The position numbers and the translations under genes are program-made. Of a stretch of DNA of 64,000 nucleotides, positions 28,567 to 37,862 are shown piece by piece. How positions within the stretch are numbered: position 1 is the stretch's first letter; the number at the start of each line of letters is the position of its first letter. Location of the stretch: NCBI RefSeq assembly GCF_024199905.1, contig NZ_JANAFB010000014.1:1-64000 (forward strand). Reading direction: 5' to 3'. The DNA is from Rothia santali. GTDB taxonomy: Bacteria > Actinomycetota > Actinomycetes > Actinomycetales > Micrococcaceae. A model generated the notes under the pieces. The model was given only the letters and a program-made list of their open reading frames with translations, had not been told where the DNA came from and did no database searches.

Positions 28567-29399
28567 TGAAGACCTACAACAACAGCTGGACCGAGGAGAT
28601 GCTGACGGCTTGGAAGCAGACCCGCGGCACGATCTACTCGGTGCTCAACGGCAGTGGGCGAGCCCGTGACGTCGACGATGTCTGGCAGAAGACCTGGCTC
28701 GCCGCGGCTGAGAACCTCGACGCCTACGACCCCTCACGGGGAACGTTTCGGCAGTGGATCGGGGGCATCGCTGACAAGCAGGCCCGCCGGCACGTGAGGG
28801 ACGACTACCGACGGAACCGGCTCGACGACGAGATCGAGCACGCTGCGGACTCCGGGATCACCACGGTCTACGACGTCGTGGCCGAGAGCTCTGCCGAGCA
28901 GGTCGTCGCCCGGCTCGGGGACTGGAACCACGCCTCCGAGGTCCTGGCCATGGTCCGCCAGGTGATGAAGCCGGAGCTGTTCGAGCGGTCCATGCACCTG
29001 ATCGTGGCGTGTGAGGGCGACGTCGCACGCGCGGCGAAGCAGCTGGGTGTGCAAGCGCCGGCACTGCGGGATTCGCACCGCAACGTCATGGACATGGTCC
29101 ACGTCGTGGATAAGGCGCTGCGGTTGCACTGGAACCGGCGCGAGCACGGGGCCGCCGGGAGCTCGGTGAAGGTCCGTGACCTGCTGGCGTGCCTGCCGCA
29201 TGAGGACGAGGCGTCCCGGGTGTGGCAGCAGGTCATCACCCGCGCGGTCATCGTCGCCGGTGGCTTCGCCCAGGTCACTCCTTCGCAGATCGCCGGGCTG
29301 ATCGGGTGGTCTGAGAGCTATTGCCGGCAATGCCTGAAGCGCACGGCGCATCTGCTGATGGTTGCCCGCTCGGTGATCGAGAACGGCCGACTGGACTGA
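28566..29399 (+). CDS. Element-encoded sigma-70-like factor
   Basis: 277 residues. Sigma region 2 is recognisable (VDDVWQKTWLAAAENL, FRQWIGGIADKQARRHVRDDYRR), followed by an acidic linker and a C-terminal HTH resembling region 4 (VTPSQIAGLIGWSESYCRQCLK). Longer than a usual ECF factor. ATG 28566 has GAGGAG upstream and overlaps the previous stop, so the two are coupled. It probably directs RNA polymerase to transfer-gene promoters. No anti-sigma gene is evident next to it. Confidence 0.75.
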   Translation: MKTYNNSWTEEMLTAWKQTRGTIYSVLNGSGRARDVDDVWQKTWLAAAENLDAYDPSRGTFRQWIGGIADKQARRHVRDDYRRNRLDDEIEHAADSGITTVYDVVAESSAEQVVARLGDWNHASEVLAMVRQVMKPELFERSMHLIVACEGDVARAAKQLGVQAPALRDSHRNVMDMVHVVDKALRLHWNRREHGAAGSSVKVRDLLACLPHEDEASRVWQQVITRAVIVAGGFAQVTPSQIAGLIGWSESYCRQCLKRTAHLLMVARSVIENGRLD

Positions 29400-29433
29400 C
29401 TGATCCCCACGAGTACTGGCGGGAATACTGTGT

Positions 29434-29742
29434 ATGAAGCTTTTCAAGAGGAACGAAGAGGAAGTCCCCCAGGACGAATACGCTCCGGAGGGGAACAAGC
29501 TCCGCGACTACTTCGACAGCAGCAAGGACCTGATCCAGGATTTCAGTGACTGGATCTCAGGTTCCCGGTGGCGTGCGGCAGCTATCGGCCTGTTGACCAT
29601 CGTCGTCGCCGTGCTGTGGTGCCTGGGGATCGTTTACCTGATGGGTGGCTCCTCCAGTAACGATGAGTCGGGGTTCACACCGGTGGAGAACGGCGTGGAG
29701 GTCGATGAGCACCAGCACAGCCATGGTGAGGCCACGCCATGA
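29434..29742 (+). CDS. Single-pass membrane protein of the transfer operon
   Basis: 102 residues: a charged cytoplasmic N-terminus, one membrane helix (about 46-70, AAAIGLLTIVVAVLWCLGIVYLM) and a short acidic, His-rich outside tail. First gene of a tightly overlapping set; its stop overlaps the next ATG (ATGA). No family recognised; the position suggests an accessory part of the secretion channel. Confidence 0.7.
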   Translation: MKLFKRNEEEVPQDEYAPEGNKLRDYFDSSKDLIQDFSDWISGSRWRAAAIGLLTIVVAVLWCLGIVYLMGGSSSNDESGFTPVENGVEVDEHQHSHGEATP

Positions 29743-30926
29743 GCATGGCCGGGAAGGCCGCGAAGTTCGGCATCAAAGCGGCCCTGCTGAAGCTGTTCGG
29801 TCCGATTTTGGCGTTCTTCGGTGTCGCCCTGCTGCTGTTGGCGTTCATGCTTTTTCTGCTGATCAATGCCGGGCTCTCCGGGGGTGCGGAGCAAGCCGAG
29901 TCGGAATCACAGCGGGTGGAGACGGCCGGCAACTCCTGCTCGATCACTTCCGAGGAAGGCGAGGGCGGTGACGCTGAGGGGAAATCCACGAGTGTTCCCG
30001 CGGAGTATGCCGAGGATGTGAAGAAGGCTTCGGAGGAGGCGGGCATCCCTGAGCAGATCATCGCAGCACAGATCCAACAGGAATCGCAGTGGGATCCGAC
30101 GGCGGGTTCGCATGCCGGTGCTCAGGGTATCGCGCAGTTCATGCCGGCCACTTGGGCCACCTACGGTGAGGGCGGAGACATCCACGACGGGCACGACGGG
30201 ATCGCTGCTCTCGGGCGCTACATGAAGGACTTGAAGGGGCAAGTCTCCGAGCAGGCCGGTGATGATTCAGATGAACTGATCCGGCTGACTCTCGCGGCCT
30301 ACAACGCAGGTCCCGGCGCTGTTCACCAGCACGATGGAGTGCCGCCCTACGACGAGACGCGGCACTATGTCGAGACGATCACCGGTAACGGGCAGACGAA
30401 GTTCTCCGAGGATTGCAGCCCGAAGGGATCCGCCACGGCGTGGGACGGGGACCTGGGGGACGGTGAATGGACGAACCCCTGCCCGGGTTGCCAGTTCACG
30501 AGTGGGTACGGCCCCCGTAATGTCCCTGGCCTACCTGCCTGGGCGCAGAACCATGTGGGAGTTGATCTGGCAACACCAGGTGCCGGCAACAGCAATGGCA
30601 CGGACATCATCGCTCCCACCGATATGACCGTCGTGGGTTTCCTTGCCGATGACGGGTGCGTGATGACCCGACAGAAAGAAGGACCCGGGTTCTTCTTCGC
30701 GTTCTGCCACATGAACTCCAACGAAGTCGAAGACGGCCAGGAGCTCAAGCGCGGCGACATCATCGGCGTGGAAGGCAACACCGCCGGCGGCGGCGGTGGA
30801 GGCGTAGCCACGCACTTGCATCTGGAGATCTACGATCCGGAGTCCCCGGACCCTCCCATGCCATACAACGACCACAACATTGATCCGGAGCCGATTCTGA
30901 AAGAGAAGGGGGCCTGGCCCGAATGA
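29739..30926 (+). CDS. Bifunctional transglycosylase/M23 endopeptidase (VirB1-like)
   Basis: 395 residues. A membrane helix at about 20-44 anchors the protein outside the cell. A lytic transglycosylase (SLT) domain spans ~88-215 with catalytic Glu115 (QQESQWDP) and the AQGIAQFMPATW block. An M23 metallopeptidase domain spans ~245-385 with zinc ligands in HVGVD (His272, Asp276) and HLHLE (~359-363). It opens the peptidoglycan for the conjugation channel, as in other Gram-positive type IV systems. Overlaps both neighbours by four bases. Confidence 0.93.
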   Translation: MSMAGKAAKFGIKAALLKLFGPILAFFGVALLLLAFMLFLLINAGLSGGAEQAESESQRVETAGNSCSITSEEGEGGDAEGKSTSVPAEYAEDVKKASEEAGIPEQIIAAQIQQESQWDPTAGSHAGAQGIAQFMPATWATYGEGGDIHDGHDGIAALGRYMKDLKGQVSEQAGDDSDELIRLTLAAYNAGPGAVHQHDGVPPYDETRHYVETITGNGQTKFSEDCSPKGSATAWDGDLGDGEWTNPCPGCQFTSGYGPRNVPGLPAWAQNHVGVDLATPGAGNSNGTDIIAPTDMTVVGFLADDGCVMTRQKEGPGFFFAFCHMNSNEVEDGQELKRGDIIGVEGNTAGGGGGGVATHLHLEIYDPESPDPPMPYNDHNIDPEPILKEKGAWPE

Positions 30927-31501
30927 TGACCACCACGAAGAAGATGATCGTGCCTGTGATCGGGCTGGCGGTCCTGGCGATAACCGGGTGCGGCTCCTCA
31001 GAGGAGGAGGCCTCGGAGGCCTCACCGTCACCGAGCGAGATGCAGGTGGCTGATGGGCACTGCATGGACGTTGACGCGGCTCACCGAGACGACCCGGATT
31101 CCGTCGGGTACACGGCGGCCTCGGTGATGCACTGCTGGGACTCGACGATGGACGCCACGATGACCGACGCTGCACTGCGGGCGGCGCCATTGATGAGCGA
31201 GGAGTGGGCGGCCCAGCAGACGCAGCCGGAGCGCAACGCGATCCAGGGCCAGTTCAGCGCCGCGGCCAAGCACGAGGCTTATTCGGTGCCCGAGGTCTCC
31301 CGGACAGGCGGAGACGTGGACCAGAACGTCGATTACGACAAGGTCGCCCGTGGGTTCACGATCGAGTGGGAGTGGCAGGGCCGCGACGGCGAGACCGTTC
31401 CCGGGGGCAGCGCGCAGATCATGGTCTACATGGAGATGCACAGCGGGAAGTGGGAGGTCGTGGGTCATCACACGACCACGGTTCAGGAGGAGGACCGGTG
31501 A
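30923..31501 (+). CDS. Transfer-operon lipoprotein
   Basis: 192 residues with a lipoprotein signal peptide ending in LAITGCG (Cys at residue 23), then a Ser/Glu-rich spacer and a small outside domain with two Cys (GHCMDVDAAH, VMHCWDST). Likely tethered outside as part of the mating channel. ATG overlaps the previous stop, and GTG of the next gene overlaps its own stop. Confidence 0.75.
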   Translation: MMTTTKKMIVPVIGLAVLAITGCGSSEEEASEASPSPSEMQVADGHCMDVDAAHRDDPDSVGYTAASVMHCWDSTMDATMTDAALRAAPLMSEEWAAQQTQPERNAIQGQFSAAAKHEAYSVPEVSRTGGDVDQNVDYDKVARGFTIEWEWQGRDGETVPGGSAQIMVYMEMHSGKWEVVGHHTTTVQEEDR

Positions 31502-32214
31502 GACAGCGGGAGCGAGAGGCAGGTGTCCCAAATGGGACACCTGTAGGTGCAGGCCAGCGCCGCCGTGCCCGGTGGCCGTGGCTGTTGTCTGGCCTTGTAA
31601 TTACCCTCGTCGTGCTCGTGGTGGTGGGTTCCCTGATCTTCGATGCCGGCCTACGGGCGGGGAGGGAGCAGAGGACAGTTCCATCTGCTGCACCGTCGGA
31701 GAACGTCACCAGCTCGTCCTCCGCGAGTCCCACGTCAACCCCGACGGCGACGGTGTCGTTCCCCGCGATGGATTCCGTTCAGCGTGGTTCGCCCGAGGGC
31801 GTGGCGCGTGCTGCGGTGGCGTCGCTGACCACATGGGACACCGTCCAGGATGCGTCCGAGCATGACGCGGTCGACCGCTCCGGGCCGCTGTTCAGCGGGT
31901 GGCTCGAGGGACAGCAGAACGGGACGCAAGAGACGAGCTCGCGCTGGGCAGAGGAGCTCGTGGAACAGGGTGCGTTCACGGAGCCGAAGATCAGCGATTA
32001 TGACATCGCCTCGGAGTACAAGAATCCGGCGTTGACCTCCCCCACGGCCGATACCGAGGGGCGCGAGGTTCGCCCCTACCAGTTCTCTGCGCGGTGGGAT
32101 TGGATCCGTGGGGATGGTTCGCCGGCGATCCAGTCCGGAGAGCGTGTGTACACGGTCTGGGTTGTGGAGGAGTCGCCAGGCCGGTGGTCGGTGCTCGAGT
32201 ATTCCTACCGGTAG
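31498..32214 (+). CDS. Membrane-anchored transfer protein
   Basis: 238 residues starting at GTG behind GAGGAGG. Short basic cytoplasmic N-terminus, one helix (about 26-48, WLLSGLVITLVVLVVVGSLIF), a Ser/Thr/Pro-rich linker and an outside alpha/beta domain. The arrangement resembles TcpC/VirB8-type channel proteins of Gram-positive elements, but sequence support is weak. Codons 8-15 are formed by a perfect palindrome. The operon ends at the hairpin at 32221. Confidence 0.6.
   Translation: MRQREREAGVPNGTPVGAGQRRRARWPWLLSGLVITLVVLVVVGSLIFDAGLRAGREQRTVPSAAPSENVTSSSSASPTSTPTATVSFPAMDSVQRGSPEGVARAAVASLTTWDTVQDASEHDAVDRSGPLFSGWLEGQQNGTQETSSRWAEELVEQGAFTEPKISDYDIASEYKNPALTSPTADTEGREVRPYQFSARWDWIRGDGSPAIQSGERVYTVWVVEESPGRWSVLEYSYR
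31520..31543. repeat. 24-bp palindrome, copy 1
   Basis: Perfect inverted repeat with arms CAGGTGTCCCA and TGGGACACCTG around AA. A near-identical palindrome lies at 61646-61669. Confidence 0.8.
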
Positions 32215-32220
32215 CAGTCG

Positions 32221-32266
32221 ACACGTCGAAGGGGGACACCAGTCATGGTGTCCCCCTTCGACGTGT
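32221..32266. terminator. Strong terminator hairpin
   Basis: A perfect 21-bp stem (32221-32241 with 32246-32266) and 4-base loop lie between convergent genes. Confidence 0.85.
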
Positions 32267-32272
32267 CCGGGG

Positions 32273-32458
32273 CTAGAACATCACCCGGTAGCCGACGTAG
32301 AGCCCACCGAGGATCAGGAGTACCCCGCCAAGCTTCGTGGTGAACAGGATCGTGAGTATGACGCGGAGGATCCCCAGGCCGACTTTGAAAAAGATCAGGC
32401 CGATGACGACTGCCGCAGCTAGCACCACTGCGTTGATAGCGATAAGTGAGCCGAACAT
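32273..32458 (-). CDS. Small hydrophobic membrane protein
   Basis: 61 residues with two hydrophobic helices (SLIAINAVVLAAAVVIGLIF and a second ending GGLYVGYRVMF). ATG 32458 has GGAGG upstream. Only gene on the minus strand in this block; function unknown. Confidence 0.6.
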   Translation of the reverse strand: MFGSLIAINAVVLAAAVVIGLIFFKVGLGILRVILTILFTTKLGGVLLILGGLYVGYRVMF

Positions 32459-32617
32459 TTCGTCAATCCTCCGTTGCAATTTGCAATACCAGATTAACAT
32501 GCGGGCTGATCTGCCTCCAGATTGTTACACCTTCTCCTGCCTTACGAGGAGCATGAGCCGGAGCAATAACTCCTGAGTCCGTGGACGCACGGGCATTCAT
32601 GGAGGAAGGAGGATCAG

Positions 32618-33271
32618 TTGATTCTCGCTGCGGCTGGAAGAGATTCATCCCTCGAGCTGCCTGAGCTCACCAGTTGGGTCGGGATGATGCTCGGTGCATG
32701 TTTCCTGGCGATCGTGCTTGGTCTGGTCATCGTCTGCGTAGGCGTTGCTTTCAGCAAGCAGGGCAAGAAGCTGTTCGGGGTCCACTGGGACCCCCTAGAC
32801 ATCGCCAAGGCCGGGGCTGGGGCTGTCATCCTCGGGTCGGTTTCCGGCGCGGTCCTGTGGGGCTCCCAGCTCTACGCGCCCGCGAAGATGACCGAACCCG
32901 AGCGTGTCACCCCGGCCTACGAGACCGTCAACGACTGCGAGCCAGTGAGCTTGAAGACCGCTGACGACCTCGAGAAGACCAAGGCCGTGATCGGCGAGAG
33001 CAGATTCGAAGAACAGAACGATGTTCATTTTGACTTTGACGGCGACGGGAACATTCTCAGCGGCGACGTCGCGAAGAACTACAACGTTGAGCTGCATTTC
33101 AAGCCCCAAAAGGGTGGAGATGAGTGCTCCGAAGAGTTGGACCCGTGCTACCAGGTCAAGGTGAATTACAAAACCAAGGGAGATTTCCTCGGAATGGAAC
33201 GCGATGAAGACGCGTGGTGGGAAGCCAACGGTTACGACGCAGCGACGTGTGGCCCTCCGAAGAAATTCTGA
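32618..33271 (+). CDS. Membrane protein with outside Cys-rich domain
   Basis: 217 residues. A TTG start is supported by GGAGGAAGGAGG just upstream. Two helices (about 18-44 and 66-84) are followed by an outside domain with several Cys (NDCEPV, DECSEELDPCYQV, ATCGPP). It heads the second secretion operon; the gap 32459-32617 has an inverted TTGCAA pair and probably a promoter. No family recognised. Confidence 0.65.
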   Translation: MILAAAGRDSSLELPELTSWVGMMLGACFLAIVLGLVIVCVGVAFSKQGKKLFGVHWDPLDIAKAGAGAVILGSVSGAVLWGSQLYAPAKMTEPERVTPAYETVNDCEPVSLKTADDLEKTKAVIGESRFEEQNDVHFDFDGDGNILSGDVAKNYNVELHFKPQKGGDECSEELDPCYQVKVNYKTKGDFLGMERDEDAWWEANGYDAATCGPPKKF

Positions 33272-33307
33272 ATCCCGAAAGCAAATCTCAATTCAAGGAG
33301 AAATCTC

Positions 33308-33640
33308 ATGAACGCTCTCGCTACCGAAATTGTCATCGGCGCGAGTCGGGCCGGGTCGCTGATGGCCGAGGCCTACGACCCCGGTGTCACCCCTGACGGT
33401 GGCGCGCCGTGGATGGCCACGGGCCGGACCGTCGTCGGATACATCGCCGCGACTGCGCTGCTGGGCATGGTCGCTGTGCTCATCGTTGGCGCCCTGCTCT
33501 TGGGGATCTCCAAGATCTCCCACAGCGGTCAGCTGCAGCAGATCGGCGTCGGCGTCATCCTGTGGGGCTTGGTCGTCTGTGCCATCATCGCCGCCGCTTC
33601 CGGACTCGTCTACTGGGCCTCCGGCCTGGCCATCGTCTAG
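33308..33640 (+). CDS. Pilin-like (VirB2-type) membrane protein
   Basis: 110 residues: a leader part, then two hydrophobic helices (about 44-67 and 80-108) separated by a short loop. Size, topology and position just before the VirB6-like gene fit VirB2/TrbC-type subunits, but sequence alone does not decide. AAGGAG precedes the ATG. Confidence 0.55.
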   Translation: MNALATEIVIGASRAGSLMAEAYDPGVTPDGGAPWMATGRTVVGYIAATALLGMVAVLIVGALLLGISKISHSGQLQQIGVGVILWGLVVCAIIAAASGLVYWASGLAIV

Positions 33641-33674
33641 AAGTCGCGTCGCTATAGAAGGAGGTGAGAAGCAG

Positions 33675-34634
33675 ATGGCTTTCGATTTCAAAGCGATCTT
33701 CGACGATTCCGGGGAGAGTTTCTTCGGTGTGATCGAGAACTTCGCCGTACAGGCGAACCAGTTCTTGGTCGACGCCTTCTCCGCTAGCGACGTCGACGAG
33801 TCCTGGTGGGCGGCTGTCCTTGGCACGGCCAGCAACGATGGCGTGCTGATGATGTGGATGCCCGTCGTAGCGCCCATGATCGTGCTGCTCGTGGCCCTGC
33901 AGGTGGTGCTCTCGGTCTTCCGGGGATCATCCATCGGCTTGGCCCGAGCAGCATGTGGGGCGTTCTTCGGCATCCCGATGACCTACATCATGGTCTGGAT
34001 CGTGCAGATGTTCACCGCGGGCATGGACGAAGTCGCGGCGTACATCCTCGACCGTGGCGGGGATCAGAACATGGCGGTGTTCATGAGGATCTTCGGCATC
34101 CAGATCACCGACGGGAAGCTCACGGGCATCCAAGAGAACTACTTCATGTGGCAGGGCGTGATGGACAAGTCCGGCGGCTGGGTGCTGATCGTTCCGCTGC
34201 TGCTGATGTTCCTCATCTGGGGATTGTCTCTCGTACTCGGATTCGTCATGGCCCTGCGGTCGATGGGGATCATCATCCTGTCTTCGCTGGCCGGCTGGGC
34301 GGTGTCGTCCCTGGCCTTCGAGGTCACAAAGAGCTGGTTCGGGTCCTGGCTGAAGATCGTCGTCGGGCTCGGCCTGGCCAAGCCGTTCGCGGCGGGGCTG
34401 ATCGTTCTGAGTTCCACCGTGTTCAACTACGCCGATTCCGGGATGCAGTTCGCCGCCGGTATGGCCGGGTTGGTCCTGGCGATCGCCATGCCCTTCGCGG
34501 CCGTCAGCTTCGTCAGCTTCACCGCCGCCGGTGCGGTTAGCGGGCAGGAACAGTCGCTGGGTCGAGCAGCAAACGCTCCCATTCGGGGGCTCGGTCGTGG
34601 TGCCGGGGCGCTGTCCCGGCTGAGGAAGAGGTAA
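33675..34634 (+). CDS. VirB6/TrbL-like channel membrane protein
   Basis: 319 residues with about six or seven membrane helices and a basic Arg/Gly-rich tail. It corresponds by position and topology to the polytopic VirB6/TrbL component of type IV secretion. A strong GGAGGTG site precedes ATG 33675. The frame runs further upstream but without coding character. Confidence 0.7.
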   Translation: MAFDFKAIFDDSGESFFGVIENFAVQANQFLVDAFSASDVDESWWAAVLGTASNDGVLMMWMPVVAPMIVLLVALQVVLSVFRGSSIGLARAACGAFFGIPMTYIMVWIVQMFTAGMDEVAAYILDRGGDQNMAVFMRIFGIQITDGKLTGIQENYFMWQGVMDKSGGWVLIVPLLLMFLIWGLSLVLGFVMALRSMGIIILSSLAGWAVSSLAFEVTKSWFGSWLKIVVGLGLAKPFAAGLIVLSSTVFNYADSGMQFAAGMAGLVLAIAMPFAAVSFVSFTAAGAVSGQEQSLGRAANAPIRGLGRGAGALSRLRKR

Positions 34635-34637
34635 TTC

Positions 34638-36200
34638 ATGAGTACACAGTCCGAAGAGTACGAGCTCGACACCGTTACATTCCCCCGCAAGGAGAAGCGT
34701 GGGATCATCCTGGGTCTGGACCCGGCGCCGTTGATCGCGGTGAGCATCGACATCGTCTTGATCCTGCTCATCTCCATCGTGGTGCCGTTCCCCTTCGGGA
34801 TCCTGCTGGCACTGTGCCTGATTCCGGTCGGAGCATTCCTCGGCTGGGCCCGGTACAAGGGCAAGCACCTGTTCGAGTGGATGGGTATCGGGAAGCGTCA
34901 CCTGCAGCGCAAGCTCTCTGGCCAGAACACCTACGCTGCGGCGGGGCCGGATGAGGACGCTAATGCAGAGCGGAGGGCGTTGGAGAAAGCCCGGAAGGAG
35001 GACGAACGGGCGGAGAAGGAGGCCTTGGAGTGGGAGGAGGAAGTGCCCGCCAAGACTCCCCCGCCGGTTCACATGCGTCTCCCGGGCGCGGCGAACGAGC
35101 TGAAGGCCTACCGCACTGTGAATGGTGACGGTCTCGTTCATGATCCGATGCACCACCGGGTCGTGATCACCGCGCGGCTGAAGTCTCACAACTTCACCCT
35201 GCAGGACGACACCGATCAGGCAGAGATCCTGGACCGGTGGGCCAACGTCCAGGACGTCATCGGTGCCCACCGGGTCGTGGAGCACATCGTGCCCACCGAC
35301 GTCACCACGGTGGCCACCGGTCAGCAGATGCAGCAGTTCTACGAGGACGCCGCGCGGCGCGGAAATGCCGGAGCGAAGCTGAACCCCGTGGCCCATGAGG
35401 GATACATGGATCTGCTGAGCCAGAACGTGATGACTCATCACCCGCAGTACCTCACCTTCGCGCTGCGGATCCCGGAGATGCGCGATGAGATCAAGAGCAA
35501 CGGCGGAGGCATGGCCGGTCTGCTGCGCACCACGGATTACCACATGGGGACCTTGGAGGCTGATCTGTACTCCAACGGGTACGAGATCGACCACTGGGTC
35601 GGGGTAGACGAGCGGCTGGAACTGCTCCACGAGGCGTTCAGCCCTGAAGCCATCGGCTTGCTGGAGGGTGTCTCTGGGAGGGGAGGCCCCCGTGGAGCGA
35701 AGCGATTCTGGGACCACCTGCGCGTTGACAACGTCTGGCACCGGGCCTTCGTCATCGAGGAGTGGCCGCTGAAGCCGGTCCGCCCGGGATTCATGGAGAA
35801 GCTCGTGCTGGACCTGGAGTTCCGGCACAGCGTGAGCCTGCTGCACAAGCGCGGCAACGATGAATCCGCGCTGCGCAAGATCAACAACGAGATCAAGGAC
35901 GCGGACAACGCCGAGAACATGGCGCGGCGGATGGGACGGCGCGTCTCGCGTGAACAGGAGCGAGAGCGCGAGGACCTCGAGTCGCGTGAGGACCAGATGG
36001 TCGGCGGCGCTTCGGAGACCGCCTTCCGTGGCTTCGTGACGATCACGGCCGATTCGAAGGACCAGCTGGAGCAGTACACGCGGGATCTCCGCTCGGCGGC
36101 CGCCCGTGCATCGTTGCGGATCGAACCGGCCTACGGGCAGCAGTTTGAAGCATTCCTCGCCGGAGCGTGCCTGCTCGGTCTCGGCGCGGACAAGAGGTAA
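34638..36200 (+). CDS. SCO6880-type protein (VirB3/VirB4 N-terminal part)
   Basis: 520 residues. Two N-terminal helices (about 30-70) resemble VirB3/PrgI, then a long charged linker and a soluble domain similar to the N-terminal domain of VirB4. No Walker A motif is present. In actinobacterial conjugative elements this protein (SCO6880 family) precedes a separate ATPase gene, as here, so together they replace one VirB4. Confidence 0.78.
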   Translation: MSTQSEEYELDTVTFPRKEKRGIILGLDPAPLIAVSIDIVLILLISIVVPFPFGILLALCLIPVGAFLGWARYKGKHLFEWMGIGKRHLQRKLSGQNTYAAAGPDEDANAERRALEKARKEDERAEKEALEWEEEVPAKTPPPVHMRLPGAANELKAYRTVNGDGLVHDPMHHRVVITARLKSHNFTLQDDTDQAEILDRWANVQDVIGAHRVVEHIVPTDVTTVATGQQMQQFYEDAARRGNAGAKLNPVAHEGYMDLLSQNVMTHHPQYLTFALRIPEMRDEIKSNGGGMAGLLRTTDYHMGTLEADLYSNGYEIDHWVGVDERLELLHEAFSPEAIGLLEGVSGRGGPRGAKRFWDHLRVDNVWHRAFVIEEWPLKPVRPGFMEKLVLDLEFRHSVSLLHKRGNDESALRKINNEIKDADNAENMARRMGRRVSREQEREREDLESREDQMVGGASETAFRGFVTITADSKDQLEQYTRDLRSAAARASLRIEPAYGQQFEAFLAGACLLGLGADKR

Positions 36201-36211
36201 AGGGGACACTG

Positions 36212-37837
36212 ATGACGAACCAGCCCAATGAGCTTCCGGAAGAGCTCGGCATCCTGCACTTCCATTCACGTGAAGACGAGAGGGACGAGGCGAAATCCGA
36301 CCGGCTGCAGGTGCGGAAGCTGCGCCGCCGGTATGACCGCGAGGTCAAGCGGCAGCGGATCAGCTACATCCCCGGCCGCCGGTACGACGCCGGCGGCGCG
36401 AAGCGGAAGTGGAACTTCCGCGGGGGCCTCGGAGTTTCCGGCCGGCTGCGTCGCGCTACCAGCTTCGTTGCCGCCGGCGCGTACCCGTTCGTCGCTTCCG
36501 GAAGTCTCGGAGTTCCGGGTGTCTGCATGGGAGTCGATGAGTCCGGCGGTGGCGGGTTCTACTTCGACCCGTGGGAGCTGTACAAGGCCGGGGTCATCAA
36601 GGGCATGTCGATGGTCATCATCGGCTCCGTCGGGCAGGGGAAGTCCACCTGTGTGAAGTGCCTGGTCGCGCGCATGGTCCTGGCCGGCCGACGTGCCCTG
36701 ATCATGACGGACAAGAAGGGCGAGTGGTCGAAGGTCGCTGACTTCGTCGGCGGCAAGTCCATCACCATCGGTTCCGGCATGAAGCACCGGATCAACCCTC
36801 TCGACGAGGGCCAGCGGCCGTCCACCGATGAAGAGGGCCGACAGATGACCGACGAGGCGTGGCGGCAGCGCGTGCGCGCCCGGCGGCTCGCTCTGCTGCG
36901 CAGCATTGCCGGGATTCTGCTGGATCGGAAGGTCACGGCGAACGAGGACAAGGCGCTGCGGCAGGCTCTGGACGTTGCCGTTGCCGCAGCCGCGGAACGT
37001 GCGGAAGCGGCCATTGCCGCTGCCGCACAGCGGGCGGAAGCGGAGGAGCGGACCGAGCACGAGGTCCAGGCGTTGCGCACACCGGTCATCCCCGATGTGC
37101 TTGAAGCGCTGGAGGCCCCGACGGAGAAGTCCCAGAGCAAGAAGGCTCTGCTGGAGGGTTATGAGTCGATGGAGGCCACGCTCTCGCGCATGGTCGACGG
37201 CGACCTGCAGGGGATGTTCGATGGCCCCTCGACCATCCAATTCGACGCCGAGGCGCCGATGATGGTGTTCAACACCCAGGCGCTGGAAGGTCTGTCGGAC
37301 GAGGCACGGAAGATCGTCTACGCCTGCACCCAGACGTGGGCCGAGGCGGCGGTGACCTCTCGGGACTTCGGCCAGCGGGTCATGGTCTACGAGGAGGGCC
37401 TGGACTCGCTGAACGATCCGGGCAGTCTGCAGCGGATGGTCGCGCAGTGGAAGCTCGCGCGTGCCTACGGCATCTTCAACATCCTCGTCTTGCACAAGCT
37501 CTCCGACCTGGACATGGCCGGTGACGTGGGCTCCAAGACCCGTGCCCAGGCACTATCGCTGCTCGGGGACTCGGATATTCGCGTGATCTATCACCAGAAC
37601 TCCGACCAGAAGAACCAGACCAAGTCGACGCTGGGGCTGACCTCACGTGAGTGGGAGAAGATCGAGGGCTTCACGGAAGGCCGCGGCCTGTGGAAGTTCG
37701 GCGGGCTGGGGTTCGTAGTGCGCAACATCCGCACCGCTCCGGAGATCCCGATTTTCGACACGGACAAGCAGATGAACATCGACGACTCCGACGAGACCAC
37801 TGGCGAGGACCACGCCGAGGATCTGGTTCCCGCCTGA
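36212..37837 (+). CDS. VirB4-like secretion ATPase
   Basis: 541 residues of a RecA/HerA-type ATPase that energises channel assembly and substrate transfer. Walker A GSVGQGKST is at residues 138-146; DKKGEWSKV and the later VMVYEEGLDSL (Walker B position, with Glu) also fit. A helical insertion rich in Ala/Glu lies at about 250-300. ATG 36212 has AAAGGGG upstream. Confidence 0.88.
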   Translation: MTNQPNELPEELGILHFHSREDERDEAKSDRLQVRKLRRRYDREVKRQRISYIPGRRYDAGGAKRKWNFRGGLGVSGRLRRATSFVAAGAYPFVASGSLGVPGVCMGVDESGGGGFYFDPWELYKAGVIKGMSMVIIGSVGQGKSTCVKCLVARMVLAGRRALIMTDKKGEWSKVADFVGGKSITIGSGMKHRINPLDEGQRPSTDEEGRQMTDEAWRQRVRARRLALLRSIAGILLDRKVTANEDKALRQALDVAVAAAAERAEAAIAAAAQRAEAEERTEHEVQALRTPVIPDVLEALEAPTEKSQSKKALLEGYESMEATLSRMVDGDLQGMFDGPSTIQFDAEAPMMVFNTQALEGLSDEARKIVYACTQTWAEAAVTSRDFGQRVMVYEEGLDSLNDPGSLQRMVAQWKLARAYGIFNILVLHKLSDLDMAGDVGSKTRAQALSLLGDSDIRVIYHQNSDQKNQTKSTLGLTSREWEKIEGFTEGRGLWKFGGLGFVVRNIRTAPEIPIFDTDKQMNIDDSDETTGEDHAEDLVPA

Positions 37838-37862
37838 GCGGGGATCAGGGAGGGAGAGCATC

